Assembly: GCA_022559845.1 (NCBI GenBank) | Contig: CM040117.1 | Coordinates: forward strand, 146,634,732-146,698,731 | Reading direction: 5' to 3' | Length of the DNA stretch: 64,000 bases | Source of the DNA: Amorphophallus konjac | Taxonomy: Eukaryota; Streptophyta; Magnoliopsida; Alismatales; Araceae | Part shown: positions 1-10,751 of the stretch, piece by piece | Layout: every line of letters starts with the position of its first letter | Numbering within the stretch: position 1 is the first letter of the stretch | Notes under the pieces: generated by a model | What the model was told of the DNA's origin: nothing | Seen by the model: the letters and a program-made list of their open reading frames with translations, nothing else | Database searches by the model: none | Made by a program: the position numbers and the translations under genes

Positions 1-41
1 ACACTTAGTTTGTGCATTGTGCTCTCATGTTTCAACACTAG

Positions 42-113
42 GCATTGCAAAGTCTATACATTACTGTCGCATTGCAAAGTCTATACACTGCATTACACAC
101 TACAAAGTCTGTA
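42..113. repeat. Direct repeats in Copia U3
   Basis: The 18-mer GCATTGCAAAGTCTATAC occurs at 42-59 and 69-86, and a degraded third copy (ACTACAAAGTCTGTAC) ends at 113. They lie upstream of the LTR TATA box, where enhancer-like repeats are common in Copia elements. Confidence 0.75.
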
Positions 114-320
114 CAAGGTTCTATAGTCTTAAACTGATAAATCTCTCTGTCTGATAGGTATTTTTCGTGAAGTTTAAGAACAGCACATGATCCGAGAAGG
201 GAGGACGGCTTAGGATCATGACACGTGTAAAGCAGCAAGCCTGGATGATGACACGTGGCCAAAACATTTGGGCGAGAACTATGGAAGACACATGCCCAGT
301 GCTGCTCCTACTGGAACTGC

Positions 321-329
321 TATATAAAG
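321..329 (+). promoter_or_regulatory. TATA box of Copia LTR
   Basis: TATATAAAG lies about 725 bp before the LTR end and is followed by an A/G-rich leader. This is the expected place for the LTR Pol II promoter. Confidence 0.65.
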
Positions 330-594
330 GAAGACTTCTTCATATGAAGAAGACTGATCGAACATACAGAAGACTTGAAGGAAAAGTAGAAGAGTAGAGA
401 GCCCATTCGATCCAGAAGAAGAGAAAAGAAAGAGAGTTGAGAGAGAGAGTTGAGAGAGAGAATAGTTGAGAGAGATTTGTTCCTCAGATCTTTGGTTCAA
501 AACCAGATCTGAGTTTACTCACTTGTTTGAGCTTCATTCCCTACAAGGATAACTTTTGTTTTTTGTTTGTTTTTGTTTTGTTTTTCAAAATCAT

Positions 595-780
595 GTCTTC
601 AAGCTGTGTGTCAACTGTTTGCAGTGGAGGATTCCACTGGATGGCAAAGCTGTAATGCCCAGCGGTCAAGCTGTGAGTCAGCGGATGGCTAAGCTGTATT
701 GCCCAGCGGAAGCAAGCTGTGATGCTAAGCAATTATAGGCAAACTGTGAGGCCCAGCGGTTCAAGCTGTTAGTCAGCGAA
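595..780. repeat. Short direct repeats in Copia R/U5
   Basis: Five to six imperfect copies of a roughly 30 bp unit with the core AAGCTGT-N4-6-GCCCAGCGG follow each other. Small ORFs across them on both strands are by-products of the repetition. Confidence 0.7.
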
Positions 781-1045
781 ATCCACACTCGGGTTTGAGT
801 GTGGGGTGGATGTAGGTCTGGAGGACCGAACCACCTAAAAATTCTCTGTGCATTGGTTTGATTTGTTTAATTCTATTTCCGCAAGATGAATGTTTAGGCG
901 CGCTTCACATATTTGCACATTGGTTCAAAAGAGATTTGATTAGTTCTTTAGATTGTCTAGTTAGCGTTCTAGATTTTAATTGAGCGAAATTTTTAAAGGG
1001 GAGATTCATTCACCCCCCTCTGAATCCAACGCACCGAACCCAACA

Positions 1046-1400
1046 TAGTCACCCTCCCTGGGGGGTTTGCGCAGGCTAGATTGGCCCCCCCAGTCTGGTC
1101 TATTTAAACCCCCTAGGGGGGTTTACGTGGTCCAAATTGGTCCCTCTAGTCTAGACCGTGTAAACCCAATTTTTTTAAAAAAATACTTCTTTTTCAAAAA
1201 AAAGAACCCACACCCAGCCCTGCATTAACCCCCCTCAGGGTGGGTTTACGCAGGCAAGACTGCCCCCCCCCCCAATTTGGCCAACGTAAACCCCCTGGGT
1301 GGGGGGGTTTACGTTATCCAGACTGGCCGCCCCAGACCACGTTAACCCCTCTCCCCCTCTCACAAACCCAAAAAAAGTCTTTTTTAGTAATTTCAAGGGG
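1046..1400. repeat. C/G-run palindrome modules
   Basis: Several copies of a module of the type TAAACCCCC-N-GGGGGTTTA, separated by GGTCCAAATTGGTCC-like and AGTCTAGACC-like text. The best is a perfect 13 bp inverted repeat, AACGTAAACCCCC (1283-1295) and GGGGGTTTACGTT (1303-1315), with a 7 nt spacer. It is not a known terminator or a telomeric array. Confidence 0.7.
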
Positions 1401-2339
1401 AATACTTGGACCAGGGCGCCCCCTCCATCCCTGCCTAGGTAAACACCCCCCTGACCCTTCAAATCCCATATAAATTCCCCTTAGAAGTTCAAGGGAGAGA
1501 ACAACATACAAGCGCAAGCATACACGTAGACACGCAGAGCACCCCGATGAGCACAAGGAGCAAGGTGCGTTGGTTGGCTTGTTGTTCGGCTTAGCACACA
1601 CCGAGGGTATGTCGAATGTACACCCCTCACATGGCATATAGCCGCTTCACTCAAGCATTTCCTTTTGGGTATGGTGCATTATGATAATGACGATCACACC
1701 TGCACGCCCACATATGGCGCATTATGATAACGACGCGGATGCCATCATTTGCTCCCTCCATCGGACCTCGTGCACGTCGCTCTCCCTGAGCCAGCCACTG
1801 ACTGTCCTGCCCGTCGACCAAGTTAGCTAGGCCCTGGCCCGGAAGTAACGTTTTCGGGATTGGACCTAACTCCTAGACAACATTGGCACTGGCTTCGGAA
1901 CCGGTGCCTAACTGCTCACCCAGGGCCGCACCCAGTCTCTCACGTATGCTAGCCAGTGTCAATTCTTATCACTCAGTCCAGCCCGACATTTCTGCTGTGC
2001 CTATAGCCCCCCGTGGGGACCCTCTATAAAAATACGCGGATATCTGATTTATCCTGCATTGACCCGGGGGCTGACACGTATGTCAAGATTGTCTCGTGGC
2101 TTCCACCAAATATACTCGGCCTCCAGGGCCAACATGTAAAGCATTTTTGGCGTCTATAAAAAAAGGAATAACCAGAAATCTGGTTTTTCACATACCCATG
2201 CACATGTGCCCGTGTTCTACCATGACCCTCATCCCTGTCCATATTTAACCTATTTTCCAGAGCCTAGTTAGGTTAACCCTACCGGTTAAGTGTGACGGTC
2301 ACCCTATAGCTGCATTGTATACCCGATCCTCTACCAATG
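1401..2339. other. Non-coding flank of E1, possibly old LTR
   Basis: No gene is supported. A TATAAAT at 1469-1475 followed by an A/G-rich leader looks like an LTR promoter and transcription start. The segment is the left half of a sequence split by E1; the right half resumes at 10747 after the CAATG target duplication and ends near 11763 in GGGTGTGACA, a common gypsy LTR terminus. The two halves may therefore be one old LTR, which is inference. Confidence 0.45.
2335..2339. repeat. Target site duplication of E1 (left)
   Basis: CAATG directly precedes the LTR start TGATGAGG and matches CAATG at 10747-10751 directly after the other LTR end. Confidence 0.88.
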
Positions 2340-2639
2340 TGATGAGGACATCTCCTACCACTCCTCACTCTTTCGAGGTTCCCGTTGCTTGCCAGCTATG
2401 CGTCATCATGTTCGCGGCATTTTTTCTTAATCATGACTTGTAATTTTTATATTTTCTTGAGTCATAGATTATGTAATTTCCCTTTTATTGACTCAAGTAC
2501 CTAGGATAATTGTCATTAGAGTGGTTAATGTGTCAGTTGGGCCCAATTAAGTGGGATAGGCCCATGGGCGCCCCCCTTCCCCCTTGGTTTATTGTCATTA
2601 TTCAAAAACTCAGGGTCTTTTGTTAAATTGTGGGCTTCC

Positions 2640-2648
2640 TATAAATAG
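2640..2648 (+). promoter_or_regulatory. TATA box of E1 5' LTR
   Basis: TATAAATAG about 300 bp into the LTR. It is conserved at the same place in the 3' LTR (8678-8686) and in the E2 LTRs. Confidence 0.75.
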
Positions 2649-2710
2649 GACCCCAATCCCCCCCATTTGAAGCTAATGAATTATTGAGTTTAAAATCTAC
2701 AAGATTTGTG

Positions 2711-2866
2711 TCTCTGGCTCTCTCTATCTCTCTCTCAAGCTTTCTATCTCTCTACCTCTCTCTCTCTCTAAAGGGGGCGGCCCCCCCTCTCTCTCCTCCC
2801 CCTCTCTCTCCAAATTTCGCCCCTCTCTCTCTCTCTTCTCCTTGCCACATCATCCTCCACCTCATC
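2711..2866. repeat. CT-rich low-complexity leader
   Basis: CTCT microsatellite-like tract just after the promoter. It is repeated in the 3' LTR at about 8751-8880 and as GA tracts in the inverted E2 LTRs. Confidence 0.85.
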
Positions 2867-4704
2867 CCAACCCTTCCCCTTCCCAAGGTCCACTTAATTC
2901 CTCCCATTACTCACACCATATCCCCAAGCAACCTTTCACCTTCCAAGACAACCTCTCCCTTTCCCAAGCCACCCCTCCATCTCCCAAGGGAGAATCCCAC
3001 CTCCCCAAGCACCTCTCCACATCCCCAACACACCTCTTCCCTGTCCCAAGACCACATTAACCATCCCCACATTAAACCAAGTTCAAATCTCCCACTCCCT
3101 CCAAGCCACTTGCGCCCCCCCCCCCTTTCACCCTCCACCCTTGGCCGCACTCCCCCTTCCCCTCCACCTGCTAGCTGTGACCCAACCTCCTTCTCCAACC
3201 TCTCCACCATCTCTACCCACCACCATCCAAGCCCCACAGCCATTAGCCCCCTCCCCATTGCAGTCCCTTCAACCCTTCTCCACCAAATAGCCCCTTTACT
3301 CTGTTCAACCCGCAGGTAGCAGATTAGGGCCCGACTTGCAGAGCCGGCTCCGGAGTCATACGACGTCATCTGGAGGTTCACTTTAATCTCTGGAAAGGTT
3401 TGCGAGTCTTCTTCGCAAGCGAGGTGGAATCGTCTGATTCCGACTTCGCTACAATTCGTGGTGACCATTCTCCCCCGACTGCGCAGAGCTTCCCCAATAG
3501 AGTACCTGAACCAGAAAGGGAGCTGTGCCACGACGAACCACGGAGGAATTAGGCTGAGGGCTCTTCTACAAAGTTCTTCCTCGTTCTGTCTCTCTTCAGG
3601 ATCAAGAAGCGGAACATCGATCTGAGACCATGGTCCCAAGTTACCATTTTTCTCCCTCAGCTGCGCGGGTCTGCCTCCCACAGTCTGCAACGACCTGCCT
3701 CCACTATTCTGAGTCCCCCAGTCCTCTCCGAGATCGGACGGCTTCCCCGTCAGTTTTTCTGCGAAGAAGACTTGTCCACGATTCCAACGCCTCCAGCGTT
3801 TTGTGATTCAGAGTACGGGAGCGGTCGGGTCAATCCCTGCAAGCTGCTGTCAGAAACAGGAGACTACCGCGCCCAGATTCTGCCTCCCTGATCGAACCTT
3901 GTCCCGGACCCGCAACTGCATCAGAAGAATTCAAAAAAATTCAGAGGCATACTAGTTCCAGATACGAAGTGTTCCCCACTGGTCTCGCCATCATAAAAAT
4001 TCTAGAACGGGATCTACAGCCTCGACACCAACTGTCAGTCAGCCATCGCAGAAAGTAGGCATATTCAGCCTCGGCTTCTCCTTCCGCATTTCCGGCGAAT
4101 CCCCCCTCCCCGCCTGGCCGGCTCACCGCCCCTCCCTGCGTGGGGGTAGTGTTTGCATGTAATTCAATCATCCCCACCCCAAGTTCACCCTCCTACGAGA
4201 GGTGTAGTGAATGTAACTAATTAAGCAGGACTCAAGCTTCATCGGCGTAGTGTGCGGGGAACCCACACTTCCCCGCTCGCCCTCGTCTCCGGCCGGGATT
4301 GGTGTCTTCACACCGATCAGGTGAGCTTCGGACCACTCTCCTCTGCTGGTTCCTTACCTTTGCTTAGTTTAGTATTATCCCTTGATGTGCCGTCGGCGGT
4401 GAGAGAGAGCTCGTCCCAACATTCCGTTTAATCAAGTGCCACCGCGGGCGAGTTGTGAGTGTGACATTACATCCCACGCCCTTGGCGTGCCGGCCGCCCT
4501 TGACATTGGGCATCCCTGGCCCATTGGGGTCTATCCCTAGCTGGCCATATCCTTGGAGCCTCGAGGCCCAACCTCGGACCCTCACCACCATCGCCGGTCC
4601 ACCTACTGATCCGGGTGCGCGCGACGCGGGTCAACCACTTGTGAGAGATCGCCGTTCGGGCCGAATTGCTTGCACATTTAAGTCCAAGGATTTATGTCAC
4701 ATCA

Positions 4705-4771
4705 AATGTCAGTCATCGCAGAAAGCAGGCAGCCATCGCAGAACGGGATCTACGATGGCTGTCACATCAAA
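4705..4771 (+). repeat. Scrambled 67 bp patch between LTR ends
   Basis: Made of short pieces of the LTR itself: the phrases CATCGCAGAAAGCAGGCAG, AACGGGATCTAC and TCACATCAAA recur out of order. It joins the full LTR to a second LTR end and looks like a template-switch or repair scar. Confidence 0.7.
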
Positions 4772-5476
4772 TTCTAGAACGGGATCTACAGCCTCGATAC
4801 CAACTGTCAGTCAGCCATCGCAGAAAGCAGGCAGATTCAGCCTCGGCTTCTCCTTCCGCGATTTCGGCGAATCTCCCCTCCCCGCCTGGCCGGCTTAGCG
4901 CCCCTCCCTGCGTGGAGGTAGTGTTTGCATGTAAACCTTACTTCCCCACCCCTAGTCCAACCCTCCTGTGCGAGGAGTAGTGGATGTAATTAATCTCAAC
5001 AGGGTTCAAGCTTCACCGGCGCAGTGTGCGGGGAACCCACACTTCTCCGCTCGCCCATCGTCTCCGACCGGGATCGGCGTCTTCACGCCGATCAGGTGAG
5101 CTCCTGGTTGCACTTCTCTACTGGGTTACTTTGCTTGTTTAGTATAGCATCTTAGTGCCGTCGGTCGGTGAGTGAGTGCCCGATCTCAAAAATAGCACCG
5201 ATTAAAGCGACCACCGCGGAGTGAGTTGAGAGTGCGACCCTACATCCCACGCCCTCGGCATGCCGGTCAACCTTGATATTGGGCATCCCTGGCCCATTGG
5301 GGTCCATCCCTAGCTGGCCATACCCTCGGAACCTTGAGGATCATCCTCAGACCCTCTCCGCCATCGCCGGTCCACCTACGGACCCGAGTGTGCCAACGCG
5401 AGTGAGTCCGCTAGTGTGACGCTGCCAACTTGTTGTGTTGCTTGCTATTCTAGGTCCGAGGGGTCGTTTCACATCA
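4772..5476 (+). repeat. Second, diverged copy of the E1 LTR 3' end
   Basis: 705 bp matching the last 705 bp of the 5' LTR (4000-4704) in order. Both begin TTCTAGAACGGG and end CACATCA, but the last 80 bp or so differ strongly. This diverged copy, not the full LTR, abuts the primer binding site, so the 5' end of E1 is chimeric. Confidence 0.82.
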
Positions 5477-5479
5477 ACT

Positions 5480-5491
5480 TGGTATCAGAGC
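5480..5491 (+). other. Primer binding site, initiator Met tRNA
   Basis: TGGTATCAGAGC, complementary to the 3' end of plant initiator Met tRNA, starts three bases after the LTR terminal CA (5476). Confidence 0.88.
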
Positions 5492-5574
5492 AAGTTCTAG
5501 ACTTGTCTCTACTAAGTCTTGTCCTAGGGCGCATAAGCATTTAGAGTCATTTTCGGGCCACCCAGTGCATCATC

Positions 5575-8481
5575 ATGTACACTCCACATTGGTTAAGTCC
5601 CCTCAACACGGCCGTCCACAAGAGTCCGATTGACCCCCTCCTCATGGACATCATCCTAGAAGGAGACCTTATTTTTGACGGATCCAATCCTAATGCCTAC
5701 CTAAAGTGGGAGGCTACCATGGATAAACACTTTGATAGGACTAGGATCTATGGACATGCTAGGGTCCGCAGTGCCACAGGGTGGCTTCGGGGACAAGCCA
5801 AGAAGGAGTGGGATCGCATAGTGAGCTTAAGAAGGATTTGGAGGCAAGAACCCATAGGATCATGGGAAGATATGAAGATTGAGCTTAGGAAGATCTACGC
5901 TCCCCGACCCTCCCACTCCTACCTTGAGCTTAGGAAGAACTCCGCTCCCCGACCTTCCCACTCCTACCTTGAGAACCATAACCCGAGGAGCACTCCCACT
6001 CCCCCTTTCCCTCCCAGTCAACCCAAGACCTCCCTTAGGGTCCAATCTCCACCACCCCAAATGATTCCAATCCCGATCACCACCACCATTAAAACCAAAT
6101 TGGCCACCACCCAACCCAACTTTCCCCATCAAACCCACACCCCACAAGCTTCCACAAATCCTCATCCCACCCATTTCCAAAAGGAACTTACGGAGGTGAC
6201 CGAAGACTATGAGGCTCCCCTAGATTGGGGAGAAGAATATGAGGCCCAAATAGGTCAAGAGAACTCATTCCTACCCAAAGAAGACCCATTGAGCCAAATG
6301 GGGTGCACCCTACCCCATGAGTTACAAGATGCCCAACCTAGGCCTCCACTTCTACCCCTCCCCATCCTATCCCAAGTCCCCCATTACCCACCACCCCAAA
6401 AGAGCCATATGCCAGTCATCATCACCCCACAAACAATGGACTTACTCACCTCCTTGGTAGAGGAAACCATGATCCCCATACCCGACCCCATAGTGGTGAA
6501 TACTCCGGACCCAACCCCCGCCATGGAGATCACCCATGTCCAGGAAGAAGAAGAAACTTCACATGGTGGACTTCACCTTACACCACCCTCCCTAGTAGGG
6601 GCCGAGCTCATCTTAGGAGAACCCCTTTCACGTTGGCTAAAGGAGAACCCATTTAGAGATCTCATGGCTCATGTTTGCCCTCCTATGGAACAAAACCTTC
6701 CTATAGTACCCTTACCCACCTATCACACCACAATCCAATCATCCTATCAAGTGAAAACATTAGGGGATTTTCTTAAGGGTCTATCTTGGCAAATGGAGTT
6801 AACTAGCATGTTGACCACTGTAGCCGACTAACCTAGGAGCCTTGACCTCCTACACCTATGTGTCGGGTCCATCTCCTCGATATACACTGTGGGTTGCTAC
6901 ACTAGCGACCTTCTTTTATTCCTCCCTACACCCGAAGAACCCGATGCTATCCGCGAATTAGAGTTGCTTATTTCGGGTAGGATGCCAAGCCCTCCATTCA
7001 TGGCCAACCAACCCGCCAAGGACTTCGGTTCAATTACTTCATTTGAGGAGGAGGACTCACCGTCATTTGAAGACCTTGCGGAGATAGAATACCTCTTCCT
7101 TGGTAACACATTCCATGACCCCTTTGATCCCTCCCTATGGAAGACATTGAACCCATGGGACCTAGCCGCCTTACCCACCACCCACTCCCTCCTACCCTTA
7201 CCCACCATGTTGAACCCAACCCACCCATTCCACTACTTAGTTCACACTATGAGAGCCATGACCGAGGGTGACATCCACCTAGGAAATGAGGAAGTGACCT
7301 ATCCCAAAATGTCCACCTTCTTGGACCCCTTTGACCCCTATGAGTGGAAACTCTCACACCAAGCCATATATATAAGAGAAACCATTTGGATGGGAATGCA
7401 TGTGCCACTACATTGTGCATCATTTGGTAGGGATAGTAAGCCTAGTCATGCCATACATGTCACGCACACTTTAAGCCCAATGCATGACTGGCTCACATTT
7501 GGATGTGCTGGTCATCCCTCATTCATCATTGATCATATGCATGTTAGGAGCATCTACGGGTGTCCAGGTCCCCCGGCATTCATCACCAGCTTATGTGATA
7601 GGTTCTCCTACAGATACCATGGCCCTCCCACCATTGTTATGAAGACTAGGCATGATAGGGCCACTAGTGGTTGCCCCGGTCCACCTAAGTTCATCAAGGT
7701 CCACATGGCATCACAACATGATAGGTCAATTTACGGTTGCCCCGGTCCACCTTTACACACCAAGCTTTTCACACCCACACCGCATCATAGTACATGGCAT
7801 ACGCATACACGCAAGCAATTCGCAATGAGCGGTGAGGTTCACAAAGAGCGGATAAGAGCTCGCAAGCGCCACTTGGAATTCCAAGTAGGCGATTTGGGGA
7901 TGATGGCATCGGAGTGGCTCTACCTTAGGGTCACCTCCCATTCGAGGGCACGAGGACTTGGACCTTTTCATGTTCCTAGTGACTTTGGCAACACAGCTTA
8001 TGGATTGAATTTACCAATGGGTTATGGGATATTCCCCACTTCTCACGTGGATGACCTGGCACCCTATATGGGCACCGCGGTGGATCCTAGTGAGTGCTTT
8101 GAGCCTATACCTTCCTTTGAGAGGGACACCCCGGAGAGCTCCCACAAAATAGCCTTGAGAGCCCGACGTGTGCACACGGAGGCAATACTAGGCAAGCAAG
8201 GTTCCATCGCCAGCAAGAGGGTGCGCCTGAGCCACCATGAGAGGATGAAGGACCGTCCCCTGGTCGCAGACACAAGGTTGAGTCTGGAGGTCGTGGTTCG
8301 CCCAGAGCTACTTTGGAGGACCGCTACCCCGGTGGACCCATACTCGACGGAGTCGAGTTCTCCGCACCCCGGGGGTATGATGAGGACATCTCCTACCACT
8401 CCTCACTCTTTCGAGGTTCCCGTTGCTTGCCAGCTATGCGTCATCATGTTCGCGGCATTTTTTCTTAATCATGACTTGTAA
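5575..8481 (+). pseudogene. E1 gag / integrase-C-terminus fused ORF, one nonsense codon
   Basis: One reading frame from ATG 5575 to TAA 8479-8481, broken only by TAA at 6829-6831; the sister E2 frame is open at that point. The start (about residues 25-115) resembles Retrotrans_gag: FDGSNPNAYLKWEATMDKHF, then a WEDMKIELRKIYAP segment. Next comes a long Pro/Thr-rich region with no CCHC knuckle. Residues encoded near 7490-7770 contain repeats around GCPGPP. The end (about 7875-8110) resembles the gypsy integrase C-terminal GPY/F module: FQVGDL, RARGLGPFHV, NTAYGLNLP, HVDDLAPY. There are no protease, RT, RNase H or integrase catalytic motifs. The last 100 bp of the frame run into the 3' LTR. I infer a deletion derivative of a chromovirus-like element. 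Whether the protein is made is unknown. Confidence 0.78.
5881..5970 (+). repeat. 45 bp tandem duplication inside the gag-like region
   Basis: Two copies, starting 5881 and 5926, each encode a 15-residue unit with APRPSHSYL. The duplication keeps the frame. The E2 copy has no duplication here. Confidence 0.85.
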
Positions 8482-10746
8482 TTTTTATATTTTCTTGAGT
8501 CATAGATTATGTAATTTCCCTTTTATTGAGTCAAGTACCCAGGCTAATTGTCATTAGAGTGGTTAATGTGTCAGTTGGGCCCAATTAAGTGGGCTAGGCC
8601 CATGGGCGCCCCCCTTCCCCCTTGGTTTATTGTCATTATTCAAAAACTCAGGGTCTTTTGTTAAATTGTGGGCTTCCTATAAATAGGACCCCAATCCCCC
8701 CCATTTGAAGCTAATGAATTATTGAGTTTAAAATCCACAAGATTTGTGTCTCTGGCTCTCTCTCTCTCTCTCTCTCAAGCTCTCTATCTCTCTACCTCTC
8801 TCTCTCTCTCTAAAGGGGGCGGCCCCCTCTCTCTCTCCTCCCCCTCTCTCTCCAAATTTCGCCCCTCTCTCTCTCTCTTCTCCTTGCCACATCATCCTCC
8901 ACCTCATCCCAACCCTTCCCCTTCCCAAGGCCCACTTAATTCCTCCCATTACTCACACCATATCCCCAAGCAACCTTTCACCTTCCAAGACAACCTCTCC
9001 CTTTCCCAAGCCACCCCTCCATCTCCCAAGGGAGAATCCCACCTCCCCAAGCACCTCTCCACATCCCCAACACACCTCTTCCCCTTACCAAGACCACATT
9101 AACCATCCCCACATTAAACCAAGTTCAAATCTCCCACTCCCTCCAAGCCACTTGCGCCCCCCCCCCTTTCACCCTCCACCCTTGGCCGCACTCCCCCTTC
9201 CCCTCCACCTGCTAGCTGCGACGCAACCTCCTTCTCCAACCTCTCCACCATCTCTACCCACCACCATCCAAGCCCCACAGCCATTAGCCCCCTCCCCATT
9301 GCAGTCCCTTCAACCCTTCTCCACCAAATAGCCCCTTTACTCTGTTCAACCCGCAGGTAGCAGATTAGGGCCCGACTTGCAGAGCCGGCTCCGGAGTCAT
9401 ACGACGTCATCTGGAGGTTCACTTTACATCTCTGGAAAGGTTTGCGAGTCTTCTTCGCAAGCGAGGTGGAATTGTCTCATTCCGACTTTGCTACAGTTTG
9501 TGGTGACCATTCTCTCCCGACTGCGCAGAGCTTCCCCAACAGAGTACCTGAACCAGAAAGGGAGCTGTGCCACGACGAACCGCGGAGGAATTAGGCTGAG
9601 GGCTCTTCTACAAAGTTCTTCCTAGTTCTGTCTGTCTTCAGGATCAAGAAGCGGAACATCTATCGGAGACCGTGGTCCCAAGTTACCATTTTTCTCCCTC
9701 AGCTGCGCGGGTCTGCCTCCCACAGTCTGCAACGACCTGCCACCACTATTCTGAGTACCCCAGTCCTCTCCGACATCGGACGGCTTCCCCGTCAGTTTTG
9801 CTGCGAAGAAGACTTGTCCACGATTCCAACGCCTCCAGCGGTTCATGATTCAGAGTACGGGAATGGTCGGGGCAATCCCTGCAAGCTGCTGTCAGAAACA
9901 GGAGACTGCAGCGCCCAGATTCTGCCTCCCTGATCGAACCTCGTCCCGGACCCGCAACTGCATCAGAAGAATTCAGAAAAATTCAGAGGCATCCTAGTTC
10001 CAGATACGAAGCGTTCCCCACTGGTCTCGCCATCAGAAAAATTCTAGAACGGGATCTACAGCCTCGACACCAACTGTCAGTCAGCCATCGCAGAAAGCAG
10101 GCAGATTCAGCCTCGGCTTCTCCTTCCGCATTTCCGGCGAATCCCCCCTCCCCGCCTGGCCGGCTCACTGCCCCTCCCTGCGTGGGGGTAGTGTTTGCAT
10201 GTAATTCAATCATCTCCACCCCAAGTTCACCCTCCTGTGAGAGGTGTAGTGAATGTAACTAATTAAGCAGGACTCAAGCTTCATCGGCGCAGTGTGCGGG
10301 GAACCCACACTTCCCCGCTCGCCCTCGTCTCCGGCCGGGATCGGTGTCTTCACACCGATCAGGTGAGCTTCGGACCACTCTCCTCTGCTGGTTTCTTACC
10401 TTTGCTTAGTTTAGTATTATCCCTTGATGTGCCGTCGGCGGTGAGAGAGAGCTCGTCCCAACATTCCGTTTAATCAAGTGCCACCGCGGGCAAGTTGTGA
10501 GTGTGACATTACATCCCACACCCTCGGCGTGCCGGCCGCCCTTGACATTGGGCATCCCTGGCCCATTGGGGTCTATCCCTAGCTGGCCATATCCTTGGAG
10601 CCTCGAGGCCCAACTTCGGACCCTCACCACCATCGTCGGTCCACCTACGGACCCGGGTGCGCGCGACGCGGGTCAACCACTTGTGAGAGATCGCCGTTCG
10701 GGCCGAATTGCTTGCACATTTAAGTCCAAGGATTTGTGTCACATCA
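8378..10746 (+). repeat. E1 3' LTR
   Basis: 2369 bp, TGATGAGG...TCACATCA, directly preceded by CACCCCGGGGGTA, which is also conserved before the E2 3' LTR and may act as the polypurine tract. It lacks the extra 705 bp seen at the 5' end of the element. Confidence 0.9.
8678..8686 (+). promoter_or_regulatory. TATA box of E1 3' LTR
   Basis: TATAAATAG, at the same offset as in the 5' LTR. Confidence 0.72.
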
Positions 10747-10751
10747 CAATG
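10747..10751. repeat. Target site duplication of E1 (right)
   Basis: CAATG directly after the LTR terminus TCACATCA; it matches 2335-2339. Confidence 0.88.

Larger units (their letters stand above)
1..1045 (+). mobile_element. SIRE/Maximus-type Copia LTR, 5' end outside window
   Basis: This is the greater part of a plus-strand Copia LTR. It ends in the typical SIRE/Maximus U5 tail: a block reading CATTCACCCCCCTCTGAATC, then a terminal CCAACA at 1040-1045, which is the inverted partner of the family start TGTTGG. No TGTTGG start is seen, so the left end lies outside the window. A TATA box at 321-329 divides U3 from R/U5. No primer site follows position 1045, so it is a 3' LTR or a solo LTR. 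U3 and R/U5 each hold short direct repeats (42-113 and 595-780). No coding sequence is supported here. Confidence 0.82.
2340..4704 (+). repeat. E1 5' LTR (complete copy)
   Basis: 2365 bp, beginning TGATGAGGACATC and ending TCACATCA, colinear with the 3' LTR at 8378-10746. It holds a TATA box at 2640-2648, a CT-rich leader and a GC-rich U5. ORFs in the CT-rich part (for example 2684-3319) are low-complexity artefacts. Confidence 0.9.
2340..10746 (+). mobile_element. E1: non-autonomous Ty3/gypsy LTR retrotransposon
   Basis: A complete insertion of 8407 bp bounded by TGATGAGG...TCACATCA LTRs and a 5 bp target duplication CAATG. Order: 5' LTR (2340-4704), a 67 bp patch and a second, diverged LTR end (4705-5476), an initiator-Met primer site (5480-5491), one reading frame with gag-like and integrase-C-like ends (5575-8481, one internal stop), and the 3' LTR (8378-10746). 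No protease, reverse transcriptase, RNase H or integrase core is encoded, so mobility would need proteins in trans. The LTRs look nearly identical by eye, which suggests a fairly recent insertion. E2 at 32851-40203 is a sister element on the other strand. Confidence 0.92.

Noticed and set aside
1090..1320. Telomere-like repeat (CCCTAGGG, TTTAAACCCCC)
   Set aside because: No regular TTTAGGG tandem; these are spaced palindromes.
2684..3690. Long ORFs on both strands in the E1 5' LTR (also 8722-9331 in the 3' LTR)
   Set aside because: They lie in CT- and CCA-rich low-complexity LTR sequence, start near the promoter leader and show no domain; openness comes from base composition.
5480..5491. Possible tRNA gene at the Met-tRNA-like string (also 25746 and 37953)
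   Set aside because: Only the 12 bases complementary to the tRNA 3' end are present, placed next to an LTR end, so it is a primer binding site.
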